Source: an uncultured Alphaproteobacteria bacterium (GTDB taxonomy: Bacteria; Pseudomonadota; Alphaproteobacteria; Rhodobacterales; Rhodobacteraceae). From it: 64,000 nt of DNA. Positions 55,773-64,000 of this stretch are shown in pieces. The translations under genes were made by a program, and so were the position numbers. Location of the stretch: NCBI GenBank assembly GCA_902537235.1, contig CACBAO010000002.1, forward strand, positions 1 to 64,000. The letters are read 5' to 3'. Below the pieces are notes generated by a model. It had not been told where the DNA came from. It worked only from the letters and a program-made list of their open reading frames with translations, and did no database searches. Numbering within the stretch: position 1 is the first letter of the stretch; the number at the start of each line of letters is the position of its first letter.

Positions 55773-55788
55773 TAATGGTATACCGTTA
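55773..55788. promoter_or_regulatory. Candidate GntR/FCD-type operator upstream of the BMP transporter operon
   Basis: TAATGGTATACCGTTA forms a 16-base near-palindrome around the perfect GGTATACC core, with one mismatched pair. It lies about 65 bases before the transporter start, beside TTGAGT (55767-55772) and TATATT/TATTAT (55793-55800) promoter-like boxes. TGGTATACCA-type sites are typical of FadR/FCD-subfamily GntR repressors. No regulator gene is adjacent, so binding is inferred only from the motif. Confidence 0.45.
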
Positions 55789-55851
55789 GTGTTATATTAT
55801 AGTTACAATGCAAGTCATTACTTTTTTTAAAAAATTATTAGGGAGAATTAG

Positions 55852-56850
55852 ATGCGTAAATTTATTCAGCTGTTTACTGTAGCGATTATTACGTTCTCTG
55901 CCTCTATACTTTCTGCAGATATAAAGCCTGCAGTTATATATGATATGGGTGGAAAATTTGATAAATCGTTTAACGAAAGTGTTTACAACGGAGCTCAACG
56001 TTTCACGAAAGAAACCGGCATCAAAGTTATGGAGTTTGAAGTTACCAATGAGGCTCAGCGTGAGCAAGGTATGCGAAAAATGGCACAGAGAGGAGCGAAC
56101 GTTATTGTTTGTGTTGGTTTTGCACAAGCTGATGCGTGTGATAAAGTCGCAAAAGAGTTTCCAAACACAAAATTTTCAATAATTGATGTTGGTTGGTTAG
56201 ACAACGCTAATATGCGCCAATATGTTTTTAAAGAACATGAGGGCTCGTTTCTGGTAGGTGCGTTAGCTGCTATGGCTTCTAAAACTGGGAAAGTTGGTTT
56301 CGTGGGAGGAATGGATATTCCATTGATTAGAAAGTTTGCTTGTGGATATGTTCAGGGAGCGAAGGCAGTAAATTCCAAGGTAGAAGTATATCAAAACATG
56401 ACGGGAACAACACCTGCAGCATGGAATGATCCAGCAAAGGGATCAGAGCTTGCGAAATCTCAATTTGATCGTGGAGCCGATGTGGTTTATGCTGCTGCTG
56501 GAGGTACTGGGGCAGGAGTATATCAAGCTGCTGCAGACTCAGGCAAACTCGCAATAGGTGTTGATAGTAATCAAAACTATATGCATCCAGGCACCATGTT
56601 AACTTCAATGCTAAAAAGGGTTGATTTAGCCACTTATGAAACCTTTATGGACGTTAAGTCGGGCAACTTCACAAGTGGAGTAAAGGTTCTTGGACTAGCT
56701 GAAGATGGAGTTGGTTGGGCTTTTGATGAATATAACAAGCCCCTTATTACTGATGTAATGAAGTCAACAATAAATGGTTTGTCGGACAAAGTTAAGAGTG
56801 GATCAATAAAAGTTCACGACTATATGAGCGATAATAACTGCCCATCATAG
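55852..56850 (+). CDS. BMP family ABC transporter substrate-binding protein (nucleoside type)
   Basis: A 332-residue periplasmic binding protein with a signal peptide (about 1-22, ending LSA). The BMP/PnrA family pattern is clear: PAVIYDMGGKFDKSFNESVYNGA, GVGF-type VCVGFAQADAC, KEHEGSFLVGALAAM, KVGFVGGMDIP and VIYAAAGGTGAGVYQAA-like segments. PnrA/NupA-type proteins bind purine nucleosides. A strong Shine-Dalgarno GGGAGAA precedes the ATG. It heads a four-gene operon with ATPase and two permeases. The exact ligand is inferred from the family. Confidence 0.9.
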   Translation: MRKFIQLFTVAIITFSASILSADIKPAVIYDMGGKFDKSFNESVYNGAQRFTKETGIKVMEFEVTNEAQREQGMRKMAQRGANVIVCVGFAQADACDKVAKEFPNTKFSIIDVGWLDNANMRQYVFKEHEGSFLVGALAAMASKTGKVGFVGGMDIPLIRKFACGYVQGAKAVNSKVEVYQNMTGTTPAAWNDPAKGSELAKSQFDRGADVVYAAAGGTGAGVYQAAADSGKLAIGVDSNQNYMHPGTMLTSMLKRVDLATYETFMDVKSGNFTSGVKVLGLAEDGVGWAFDEYNKPLITDVMKSTINGLSDKVKSGSIKVHDYMSDNNCPS

Positions 56851-56862
56851 AATTAACTTCTA

Positions 56863-58440
56863 ATGAAAAATACTGAAAATAGGGGAGGCAATGAGGCAAT
56901 CGCTTCATTGCCTCCCTCTACTGAATCAGCAATTGAGCTTAAAAATATCACTAAAAGATTTGGTCATGTTGTCGCTAACAGTGACGTAAACCTTAAAGTC
57001 CGCACAGGTACTATCCATGGAATTGTTGGAGAGAATGGTGCCGGAAAATCAACTCTAATGAACATTTTATTTGGTTTGTATAAGCCAGATAGTGGGATGA
57101 TTTTTTTAAATGGTCAAGCAGTTGACGTGAACTCGCCAGAAAAATCAATAGCTCTAGGAATTGGTATGGTGCATCAGCATTTCATGTTGGTTCCAACATT
57201 TACTGTTTTAGAAAATGCAATGCTTGGCAATGAAGGAAGCATGCTTTTGAGAAGCGGGGAGGAGGTTGTTCTTGATAGATTGAAAGGTTTATCAAATAAT
57301 TATGGTCTTGATGTTGACTTTGAAGCGATAATTTCAGATACCCCGGTCGGAATGCAGCAGCGGGTAGAAATACTAAAAGCTCTCAATAGAGGAGCAAAAA
57401 TTCTAATTTTAGATGAACCAACGGGTGTTCTAACTCCGCAAGAAACTATTGGTTTATTCGATATTCTCAGATCGTTAAGGGAACAGGGAGTTACCATAAT
57501 TTTAATAACACATAAACTTAAAGAGATCATGAGTATTACTGATACGGTATCAGTGATGCGAGGGGGAAAGGTTGTCGCGGATTTTTCTACAGAAAAAACA
57601 TCACCTGAAGAATTGGCTGAAAATATGGTTGGCAGAAAGGTATTATTATCAATTAAAAAGCCTACTTTAAAGGTAGGGAAATCAGTTCTTGAAGTAAAAA
57701 ACGTGAGCCACGAAAGCAAAGATGGTGTCCTTGTGCTTAAAAATATTTCATTTGATTTAAAGGAAGGAGAAATATTAGGAATTGCAGGAGTAGCTGGTAA
57801 TGGACAATCTGAACTTTTAGATATTCTTTCGGGTATAGAAACCCTTCAGAGAGGGCAAATTACTGTTAATGATAAAACAATTTTGCCATTTCAAGATTGG
57901 AATTCAAAAAAAGCAAGAGAGTTTGGCGTTGCTCATGTGCCTGAGGATAGGCACAAACGAGGTTTGGTATTACCATTTCATAATTATGAAAATAGCATAT
58001 TGGGTTACCACCGGAATGAGGATTATTCTAGTGGCTTTTTGATGGATAAAAGGAAAATATTAAATTTTGTGGATGAACTCGTTGAAAATTTTGATGTAAG
58101 ACCTAGAAGCTCTTCAATTTCTTCAGGAAAGTTATCTGGTGGAAATCAGCAAAAGTTGGTACTTGCAAGAGAGATAGAAAGCAATCCCAATATCCTTTTA
58201 GTTGGCCAACCGACTAGAGGAGTTGATATAGGAGCAATTGAAAGAATATATGAAGATTTAATGAAGTTAAAAAGTAAAGGTACAGCTATCTTGCTTGTTT
58301 CAGTTGAACTGGACGAAATCATGTCTTTATCTGATAGAATCGTAGTGATGAACCAAGGCACTATCGTTGGAGAAACTAATAGCTCAAATGCAACTGAGTT
58401 AGACCTTGGAAAAATGATGTCAGGTCTCGAACAGGTTTAG
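56863..58440 (+). CDS. ABC transporter ATP-binding protein, two fused NBDs (nucleoside importer)
   Basis: A 525-residue double ATPase of the RbsA/NupO type. The first domain has Walker A GENGAGKSTLMNIL, a degenerate signature PVGMQQRVEIL and Walker B ILILDEPTGVLTPQE. The second has a degenerate Walker A GVAGNGQSELLDIL, a good signature LSGGNQQKLVLARE and Walker B ILLVGQPTRGVDIGAIE, with Gln for the catalytic Glu. This asymmetry is normal for the family and leaves one composite active site. Expected to power the adjacent permeases with the BMP protein. Confidence 0.92.
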   Translation: MKNTENRGGNEAIASLPPSTESAIELKNITKRFGHVVANSDVNLKVRTGTIHGIVGENGAGKSTLMNILFGLYKPDSGMIFLNGQAVDVNSPEKSIALGIGMVHQHFMLVPTFTVLENAMLGNEGSMLLRSGEEVVLDRLKGLSNNYGLDVDFEAIISDTPVGMQQRVEILKALNRGAKILILDEPTGVLTPQETIGLFDILRSLREQGVTIILITHKLKEIMSITDTVSVMRGGKVVADFSTEKTSPEELAENMVGRKVLLSIKKPTLKVGKSVLEVKNVSHESKDGVLVLKNISFDLKEGEILGIAGVAGNGQSELLDILSGIETLQRGQITVNDKTILPFQDWNSKKAREFGVAHVPEDRHKRGLVLPFHNYENSILGYHRNEDYSSGFLMDKRKILNFVDELVENFDVRPRSSSISSGKLSGGNQQKLVLAREIESNPNILLVGQPTRGVDIGAIERIYEDLMKLKSKGTAILLVSVELDEIMSLSDRIVVMNQGTIVGETNSSNATELDLGKMMSGLEQV

Positions 58441-58448
58441 AGGTTAGA

Positions 58449-59561
58449 ATGAGTGATAGTAATATTATTCCTAAATGGCTCTCGGTAGGCGTGATACCAC
58501 TGATGAATTTGTTCTTGGCTTTTTGTGTGTCTGGATTATTCATTTTCTTTATTGGAGAGAATCCGTTTAGAGCAATCTTTGTCATGATAAAAGGTGCTTT
58601 CTATTACCCAGGGGCTATAGGGTACACGCTCTATTATACAACAAATTTTATTTTTACTGGACTAGCAGTTGCTCTGGCATTCCACGCTCGGCTCTTCAAT
58701 ATCGGTGGGGAAGGACAGGCATATGTAGGTGGACTTGGGGTGGGTCTAGTATGTTTGATTTTTGATCAGCATGTTGTGGGTTTCCTAGTTACGATATTAG
58801 CTATTTTGGGATCAGTAATTTTTGGGGCAATTTGGGGTATAATTCCAGGATATCTTCAGGCGAAAAGAGGTAGTCATATTGTGATAACAACAATTATGTT
58901 CAACTTTATAGCAGCAGCACTTATGGTGTATTTATTGGTTAATATAATAATAGAACCTGGACAGATGTCTCCCGAGACAAGAGACTTTGCATCAGGTGTG
59001 GGGTTAGTGCAAATACATATATTGGCGAAATATCTGGGATTAGAAATGGCAATGTCCCCCTTAAATCTCTCTTTTATAGTCGCTTTAACTGTCTCGGTTG
59101 GTTTTTGGTTTTTAGTGTGGAGAACGAAGTTTGGTTATGAAGTGAGGTCTCTTGGTCACTCGGAAACAGCAGCCATATATGCTGGCATTAAAGTATCATC
59201 TACAATCATAATTGTTATGGCTATTTCTGGGGGTCTTGCTGGTCTGGTTGCAATTAATGAACTTTTAGGAGTTCACAATAAACTGCTTTTGGGTTTTACG
59301 GCGGGATATGGCTTTACTGGTATAGCAGTTGCCTTGATGGGAAGAAATCATCCTGTTGGTATATTTCTGGCTAGTCTTTTATTTGGAGCTTTATACCAAG
59401 GTGGAACGGAATTAGACTTCGAGTTTTCATCAATAACCAGGGAAATGGTCTTGCTCATTCAAGGTTTGATAATACTTTTTTCTGGAGCGCTAGCTTATAT
59501 GTTAAACCCTTTGGTGGAGAGAATTTACATCAAGTATTACGGGAATTATAATAATGCTTGA
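58449..59561 (+). CDS. ABC transporter permease (nucleoside/ribose type), subunit 1
   Basis: A 370-residue BPD_transp_2-family permease with about ten membrane helices. FHARLFNIGGEGQAYVGGLG and AKRGSHIVITTIMFNFIAAALMVYLL are typical of the YufP/NupP group. WRTKFGYEVRSLGHSETAAIYAGI is the cytoplasmic coupling loop that meets the ATPase. It starts 8 bases after the ATPase gene and overlaps the second permease by 8 bases. Confidence 0.92.
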   Translation: MSDSNIIPKWLSVGVIPLMNLFLAFCVSGLFIFFIGENPFRAIFVMIKGAFYYPGAIGYTLYYTTNFIFTGLAVALAFHARLFNIGGEGQAYVGGLGVGLVCLIFDQHVVGFLVTILAILGSVIFGAIWGIIPGYLQAKRGSHIVITTIMFNFIAAALMVYLLVNIIIEPGQMSPETRDFASGVGLVQIHILAKYLGLEMAMSPLNLSFIVALTVSVGFWFLVWRTKFGYEVRSLGHSETAAIYAGIKVSSTIIIVMAISGGLAGLVAINELLGVHNKLLLGFTAGYGFTGIAVALMGRNHPVGIFLASLLFGALYQGGTELDFEFSSITREMVLLIQGLIILFSGALAYMLNPLVERIYIKYYGNYNNA

Positions 59562-60528
59562 AAGTTTTCAAATTATAATCTCCTTACTTGACTCAACTAT
59601 TAGGATTGCAACACCACTAATATTTTGTGCGATGGCCGGTATTTTTTCTGAGAGAAGCGGTATCATAGATATTGGATTAGAGGGTAAGATGCTGCTATCT
59701 GCTTTTGTAGCTGCAACAGCGACATTCCTGACAGGGTCTCCAATTTTTGGATTATTTGCTGCTATTTTAGCGTCATGTAGTGCGTCTTTAATCCATGGGT
59801 TCGCCTGTATTACAAATAAGGGAGACCAAGTTATAAGTGGTTTGGCTATAAATATTTTGGCATCAGGCTTGACAATAACTTTAGGGATAGCTCTATTTTC
59901 TAGAGGTGGTCAAACGCCGCCTTTAGCATCAGAACAACGATTTATGCCTATTGATTTTCCTTTTCTGGATCAGTTGAGTTTTGTTCCAATCCTTGAAGAA
60001 TTATTTGTTGAAGTAATTTCAGGCCATAATATTCTAGTTTATCTTTCAGTTTTAGCTGTTTTTTTCACTTATTATGTAATTTTTAAAACTAGGTTTGGTC
60101 TTCGACTAAGGGCTGTGGGGGAGAAACCTGAAGCAGTTGATACTGCTGGAATTTCGGTAATAAAAATGCGATATCAATCTATTTTAATCGCTGGAATGTT
60201 ATGCGGATTAGCAGGAGCTTATTTATCAATTGCTCATGGTGCGGGATTTGGAAGAGAGATGTCTGCTGGTAAAGGTTATATCGCTCTAGCAGCAATGATA
60301 TTTGGTAAATGGAACCCAATTCCAACTCTATTTGCGTGCCTTTTATTCGGATTTTTAGAGGCATTAGGGGTAAGGCTGGAGGGGGTCGAGTTGATATGGA
60401 TTGGAGAAGTTCCAGTGCAAGTAATGCAGGCATTACCATATATTCTCACTGTAGTTTTGCTAGCAGGCTTTATCGGAAAAGCAAGGGCACCAGGAGCCAT
60501 AGGCGTCCCTTACAGCAAAGAAGGTTAG
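59554..60528 (+). CDS. ABC transporter permease (nucleoside/ribose type), subunit 2
   Basis: A 324-residue permease of the YufQ/NupQ group. AGIFSERSGIIDIGLEGKMLL and GDQVISGLAINILASGLT are signature segments. The coupling loop is FKTRFGLRLRAVGEKPEAVDTAGI. About nine membrane helices are present. It forms the channel together with subunit 1. Its last four bases overlap the end of the convergent rimI gene. Confidence 0.92.
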   Translation: MLESFQIIISLLDSTIRIATPLIFCAMAGIFSERSGIIDIGLEGKMLLSAFVAATATFLTGSPIFGLFAAILASCSASLIHGFACITNKGDQVISGLAINILASGLTITLGIALFSRGGQTPPLASEQRFMPIDFPFLDQLSFVPILEELFVEVISGHNILVYLSVLAVFFTYYVIFKTRFGLRLRAVGEKPEAVDTAGISVIKMRYQSILIAGMLCGLAGAYLSIAHGAGFGREMSAGKGYIALAAMIFGKWNPIPTLFACLLFGFLEALGVRLEGVELIWIGEVPVQVMQALPYILTVVLLAGFIGKARAPGAIGVPYSKEG

Positions 60529-60941
60529 TTTAATTTAAGCTTCATTATTATTGCATCTTCTCGGCTACCTGAACTATTTCTGTAATAGTTTTTTCGAATG
60601 CCGCATTCTATAAAATTAAACGAGGAATACATATTTTTTGCTGGGATATTATTAATTCCTACTTCAAGAGTTATAAAGTCTGCTCCATAACATTTGGAAA
60701 TGTTTATGATATTCTTTAAGAACTTTTTCCCTAATCCCCTTCCTCTGAGACCTTCTGCAACCCCAATAAAGTATATCTCTACCTCACGATCAGTGAGACT
60801 TAGTATAGCTATGCAATTTTTTTCCCTTTCGATCTTGATATTTCTAGACTTCTGAAATCGTTTAAAATCTTCCAAAGAAAACTGAATTGACCCAATGTCT
60901 ACACACTTCTTATATAGACTAAAATATTCCTCAGCTGACAT
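60525..60941 (-). CDS. rimI: GNAT acetyltransferase, RimI-like (ribosomal protein S18 alanine N-acetyltransferase)
   Basis: A 138-residue GNAT protein. The acetyl-CoA-binding motif is GLRGRGLGKKFL (about 79-90), followed by LEVGINNIPAKNMYSSFNF (the usual LEVRxxNxxAxxLYxxxGF). It ends IGIRK-like CGIRKNYYRN. The tsaB stop overlaps its start by 11 bases; tsaB-rimI pairs are common in bacteria, which supports this call over a generic GNAT enzyme. Confidence 0.83.
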   Translation of the reverse strand: MSAEEYFSLYKKCVDIGSIQFSLEDFKRFQKSRNIKIEREKNCIAILSLTDREVEIYFIGVAEGLRGRGLGKKFLKNIINISKCYGADFITLEVGINNIPAKNMYSSFNFIECGIRKNYYRNSSGSREDAIIMKLKLN

Positions 60942-61589
60942 CTAATGGTTCATCGAGTATTTTTGGTCCTATATATTTGGCGAATAAAGGCTGACCCGGT
61001 GATATGTATAAAGGCTTTGGCAAAAATTTTTTTCCTGGTCTTTCTACTTTTCTTGAAAAATTAATTAAATCTCGGATAGACACCTCATTTTGTTCGATAA
61101 ATTTTTTTACTTTAGTACTTTTTGCTATTTCCCCCGCTCTATATCCAACAACCACTAAGTCAGAGTGATCGTCGAAGGTTTTAATATCTTCTATTTCTGA
61201 AGAGGACATAAAAATATGTTCTTTGTCTTTCGTTATGCACCAGTATATTTTATTGCTTCTATATTTGAGAGAAATTAAAGCGGACTTATATATTTTTGAC
61301 AGAGCTTGAAATTTGCTTACACCTATTAGTTGAATAGGTAAACAACAACAAACACCTTTCATAGCAGATATTGATGTCCTAATCCCGTTAAAATTTCCTG
61401 GTCCAGTACAGACCACAATTCTATTAATCTCGTGAATTTTTAACTTATTATTGTTTAGAAAATCTGAGAGAAAAAAAAAATTTTGTCAAAGTTTGGTTGG
61501 TCTGCATTTTTGTAATCAGAAAATAAGCCGTTAATATCAAGTCCAAATTTTATATCTGAGGTAGTAAAGTCTATAGCGAGTGTATTCAT
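60931..61589 (-). CDS. tsaB: tRNA threonylcarbamoyladenosine biosynthesis protein TsaB, with apparent frameshift
   Basis: Two frames join to give one TsaB. The first starts at the ATG at 61589 (MNTLAIDFTTSDIKFGL, the usual 'iLaIDTS' start) and runs to a run of ten A on the + strand (61471-61480). The second continues with FLSDFLNNNKL, then VVCTGPGNFNGIRTSISAMKG (the conserved GPGSFTGLR motif), and the C-terminus. One more base, or two fewer, in that run restores a ~219-residue protein. TsaB partners TsaD in making t6A37 on tRNAs and is normally essential. Position before rimI and after a NifU gene is standard for alphaproteobacteria, so an indel error is more likely than gene death. Confidence 0.82.
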
Positions 61590-61597
61590 AACCTTTA

Positions 61598-62158
61598 TTA
61601 TATGGCTACAGGTCTAACTTCAGTCACTTCAGGGATGTAGTGTTTGAGTAAATTTTCAATGCCCATTTTTAATGTCATAGTTGATGAAGGACATCCGGCG
61701 CAAGCCCCTTGCATGTGCAAGTAGACTACTCCTTCCTGGAAACTCTGGAAAGTTATATCTCCACCATCTTGAGCAACAGCCGGTCTAACCCTAGTATCTA
61801 AAAGGTCTGTAATTTTTTTCACTAATTCACTGTCTGGCCCTTCATGGGTATTGTGAGAGGGTTTTCTATTATCCTCATTTAATATTTTCTCACCAGACTG
61901 TAAAAAGTCCATAATCGTTCCCAATAATGCTGGCTTTATATGTTCCCACAAGAAATCTTCTTTCTTAGTAATTGTGATAAAGTCGCTTCCTAGAAAGACT
62001 CCAACTACGCCTTCCACGTTAAACAGCTTTTTTGCCAAAGGTGAGCTTTCTGCATTATCCCCCTCACTAAAATTGGCTGTTCCTGTACCTAAAACGGTTT
62101 GACCAGGTAAAAACTTTAGTGTTGCTGGGTTGGGTGTCTCTTCTGTTTGGATGAACAT
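61598..62158 (-). CDS. NifU family iron-sulfur scaffold/carrier protein (Nfu type)
   Basis: A 186-residue protein starting at the ATG at 62158, which has GGAGAAAAACA before it; a longer reading frame adds 26 non-conserved residues. The N-terminal Nfu_N domain opens MFIQTEETPNPATLKFLPG. The C-terminal NifU-like domain has RPAVAQDGGDI and the cluster-binding CAGCPSS. It carries Fe-S clusters to target enzymes, several of which (SdhB, complex I) are relevant in this genome. It lies between uspA and tsaB. Confidence 0.93.
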   Translation of the reverse strand: MFIQTEETPNPATLKFLPGQTVLGTGTANFSEGDNAESSPLAKKLFNVEGVVGVFLGSDFITITKKEDFLWEHIKPALLGTIMDFLQSGEKILNEDNRKPSHNTHEGPDSELVKKITDLLDTRVRPAVAQDGGDITFQSFQEGVVYLHMQGACAGCPSSTMTLKMGIENLLKHYIPEVTEVRPVAI

Positions 62159-62219
62159 TGTTTTTCTCCAGTATTTTACTTTATGGTTCACATAGGTACT
62201 GTTATAGCATTTTTCAAGG

Positions 62220-62678
62220 CTAAGATACAGCTTCAATTCTTTCCTTTGTCATCGAACCTGGAACTATGGTAACGGGTATAGGCAAGTTGCCACCATCTCG
62301 TGAAACTAATTGGCTAATTAATGGTCCAGGGCCTTCACTCGAATTGTTTGCCCCTAAAACAAGTACCCCAACTTCCTTATCTTCCGAGATTTGATTCAGT
62401 ACCTCAGTAGCTTTTTCTCCCTCTCGAATAACTAATTCAGCCTCGAGCTTTAGCTCGTCTTTCATCCAGTTTGAATATATTTTAAAATTTTCTTCAATCG
62501 TTTCCCTTGCTTCCTCTCTCATTTTTTCTGCGACGCCAAGCCAGTGTGTTTGATCTTGAGGTGTTATAATCGCCAGTACTTCGACCCCACCACCAGTTTT
62601 AGCAGCTCTAGTTGCCGCATAGTGAAGTGCATTTAAGAACTCGGGACTATTATCCATTATTACTAAAAACTTTCTCAC
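62220..62678 (-). CDS. Universal stress protein (UspA family)
   Basis: A 152-residue single-domain Usp protein. FLVIMDNSPEFLNALHYA is the N-terminal strand and Asp, ALHYAATRAA the first helix. The C-terminal VLGANNSSEGPGPLISQLV and PIPVTIVPG occupy the ATP-binding loop and last strand. The GxxGx9GS ATP motif is only partly matched. It lies 61 bases upstream of the NifU start on the same strand. Confidence 0.88.
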   Translation of the reverse strand: MRKFLVIMDNSPEFLNALHYAATRAAKTGGGVEVLAIITPQDQTHWLGVAEKMREEARETIEENFKIYSNWMKDELKLEAELVIREGEKATEVLNQISEDKEVGVLVLGANNSSEGPGPLISQLVSRDGGNLPIPVTIVPGSMTKERIEAVS

Positions 62679-62737
62679 AATTCCTCTATTTATAAACCAC
62701 GAATTATTTTAGACTAAAAATCTAAGAAATCTTATTT

Positions 62738-63748
62738 TTATTTCAAGAAACCAACAATCTCACGTGTCTTTTTTAATATCGGTTGAGAAATATCATCAGC
62801 TTTCTCAGATCCTTTTCGCAAAATTTCTACAATATATGTTTCTTCATTAAGGAGCTTTTCTATCTCCTTATTTATCGGATCAAGTTCAGAAATAAGGATA
62901 TCTGATAGCTCATCTTTTAATTTTTTAAAATCTGATCCTGAAAATTGCTCCAGTGTTTTTTCTATGGATTGATCCGCTAAAGTTGCATAGATTCCAAGTA
63001 AATTTTCTGCTTCTGGACGGTTCACAAGCTCTTCTTTTTCGCTTGGTATTTCAAAGGGATCGGTCTTTGCCTTTTGAATTTTTTTTCTAATCGTATCGCG
63101 ATCATCGGTTAGGTTTATACGAGACATCTCTGACGCTTCTGACTTAGACATTTTTTTAGTTCCATCTCTCAAGGACATTATTCTTGTAGCTGTTCCTTCT
63201 ATAATTGGCTCTGGTATTGGGAAAAATCCTGGAGTGTTGAAGTCATTATTAAATTTTATAGCTATATCGCGAGTTAATTCGAGATGTTGTTTTTGGTCTT
63301 CACCCACCGGTACATGAGTGGCGTGATAAGCAAGAATGTCCGCCGCCATTAGAGTTGGGTAACAATAAAGTCCAAGAGAAGCATTTTCTCTATTTTTCCC
63401 AGCCTTCTCTTTAAATTGTGTCATACGATTCAGCCACCCAATTCTTGCTACACAATTGAATATCCATGCTAGCTCTGTATGTGTCGAGACTTGACTTTGG
63501 TTGAATATAATTGAATTTTCTTGCCGTAAACCACAGGCTAGAAAAGCGGCGGTTACCTCGATAGTATTTTGGCGTAATTCTTTTGGATCTTGCCAATTGG
63601 TTATTGCATGAAGATCTACCAGGCAATAAATGCACATAGCATTTGTATCTTGAAGCTCAACAAATCGTTTAACGGCTCCGAGATAATTTCCTAAGTGGAG
63701 GTTTCCAGTGGGCTGCACACCAGAAAAAACTAATTTACTATCCATCAA
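62738..63748 (-). CDS. trpS: Tryptophanyl-tRNA synthetase
   Basis: A 336-residue class I synthetase that charges tRNA-Trp. The HIGH-type motif is [17 protein letters not shown] (10-26). YQVxMAADIL-like [30 protein letters not shown], and the KMSKS loop [10 protein letters not shown] follow. Length is typical. It starts 14 bases after the murJ stop, a linkage common in alphaproteobacteria. Confidence 0.97.
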   Translation of the reverse strand: MMDSKLVFSGVQPTGNLHLGNYLGAVKRFVELQDTNAMCIYCLVDLHAITNWQDPKELRQNTIEVTAAFLACGLRQENSIIFNQSQVSTHTELAWIFNCVARIGWLNRMTQFKEKAGKNRENASLGLYCYPTLMAADILAYHATHVPVGEDQKQHLELTRDIAIKFNNDFNTPGFFPIPEPIIEGTATRIMSLRDGTKKMSKSEASEMSRINLTDDRDTIRKKIQKAKTDPFEIPSEKEELVNRPEAENLLGIYATLADQSIEKTLEQFSGSDFKKLKDELSDILISELDPINKEIEKLLNEETYIVEILRKGSEKADDISQPILKKTREIVGFLK

Positions 63749-63762
63749 AAACGTCTCTTATA

Positions 63763-64000
63763 TTATTTACTAAAGTCATTGACCCAAAAATTCTTATCCA
63801 ATATACCCAAAAACTTTAGGCATGCAAAATAACTAATTCCTGATAGGGTTATGACCATACTTAACCATAGGATTGTGAGGATTTGCGTGGAAAAATACTG
63901 AAGTGTAAAAGATTTCGTCAATATTAACAAAATGAGCATAAAACAACTGCTAAGGACAATTCTTGGTAGGCACCGTTTAAAAGCATTATTAAAATAAAAA
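63763..64000 (-). CDS. murJ: Lipid II flippase MurJ, C-terminal part (truncated by window edge)
   Basis: An open frame runs from the window end to a TAA at 63763-63765 and encodes 78 residues. It contains RCLPRIVLSSCFMLILLIL, a second hydrophobic helix (LTILWLSMVITLSGISYFA) and a short polar tail. The two-helix pattern, the RxLPRI-type segment after a short loop, and position before trpS fit the end of MurJ/MviN, which flips lipid II for peptidoglycan. The call rests on the location and helix pattern more than on a unique motif. Confidence 0.65.
   Translation of the reverse strand, partial: FYFNNAFKRCLPRIVLSSCFMLILLILTKSFTLQYFSTQILTILWLSMVITLSGISYFACLKFLGILDKNFWVNDFSK

Noticed and set aside
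57700-58440. Damaged second ATPase domain in the importer (GQP instead of DEP, altered Walker A)
   Set aside because: This degeneracy is normal for the RbsA/NupO-type double ATPases.

Overview
The window is a gene-dense, AT-rich stretch of an alphaproteobacterial chromosome. Several gene neighbourhoods are typical of that class: secA with a parvulin, argJ and mutT; atpI-atpB-atpE-atpF'-atpF without the F1 genes; mdh-sucC-sucD-sucA-sucB-lpdA; murJ-trpS; and NifU with tsaB and rimI. DUF2794, FYDLN/TIGR02300 and TIGR02186 proteins point the same way. Low G+C, short intergenic gaps, aerobic respiration and an ethylmalonyl-CoA pathway suggest a streamlined marine lineage (for example SAR116/AEGEAN-169/HIMB59-like), but the sequence alone does not fix the genus. 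No insertion sequence, phage, CRISPR array or rRNA was seen.

Region 1 (1-18.6 kb) is an accessory cell-surface glycan region. It opens with the end of a TPR/GT9-like protein and a GT39 membrane glycosyltransferase on the + strand. An eight-gene operon follows on the - strand (10788 down to 2271): GT2-GtrA, GT39, sugar O-methyltransferase, CMP-sugar synthetase, a GT2/cytidylyltransferase-like fusion, Gfo/Idh oxidoreductase, a DAHP-synthase-like enzyme and a shikimate-dehydrogenase-like enzyme. The last two keep their folds and several catalytic residues but have changed substrate- or metal-binding residues, so I propose a dedicated ulosonic-acid-type sugar pathway. Next come a PagL-like lipid A deacylase and waaA (+), then a - strand set made of an HGSNAT-like acyltransferase, uppS, YjbH-like, YjbF-like and a YjbE/GfcA-like small secreted protein. 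A WecA-type initiating transferase (+) closes the region.

Region 2 (18.6-37.8 kb) is mostly housekeeping: mutT-argJ-parvulin, secA, map, a CinA-like protein, polA, a zf-CHCC protein, an orphan ABC ATPase, a PfkB kinase, the ATP synthase Fo operon, a lytic transglycosylase, hspQ, a gamma-glutamyltransferase-family protein, DUF2794 with tRNA-Ala(GGC), a FYDLN protein, and lpdA leading into region 3.

Region 3 (36.4-54.0 kb) is a central-carbon block. The TCA genes lie on the - strand, and malyl-CoA lyase, mesaconyl-CoA hydratase and sdhCDAB on the + strand. Ethylmalonyl-CoA mutase (-) and crotonyl-CoA carboxylase/reductase (+) diverge. Together they link acetyl-CoA assimilation by the ethylmalonyl-CoA route to succinate and malate. 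Region 4 (54.0-64.0 kb) holds TIGR02186/TauE, a BMP-family nucleoside-type ABC importer with a candidate GntR-type operator, rimI-tsaB, NifU, UspA, trpS and the end of murJ.

Two essential-type genes, sucB and tsaB, are broken by single-base-scale frameshifts exactly at homopolymer runs. Sequencing or assembly error is the simplest explanation, with slippage as the alternative.
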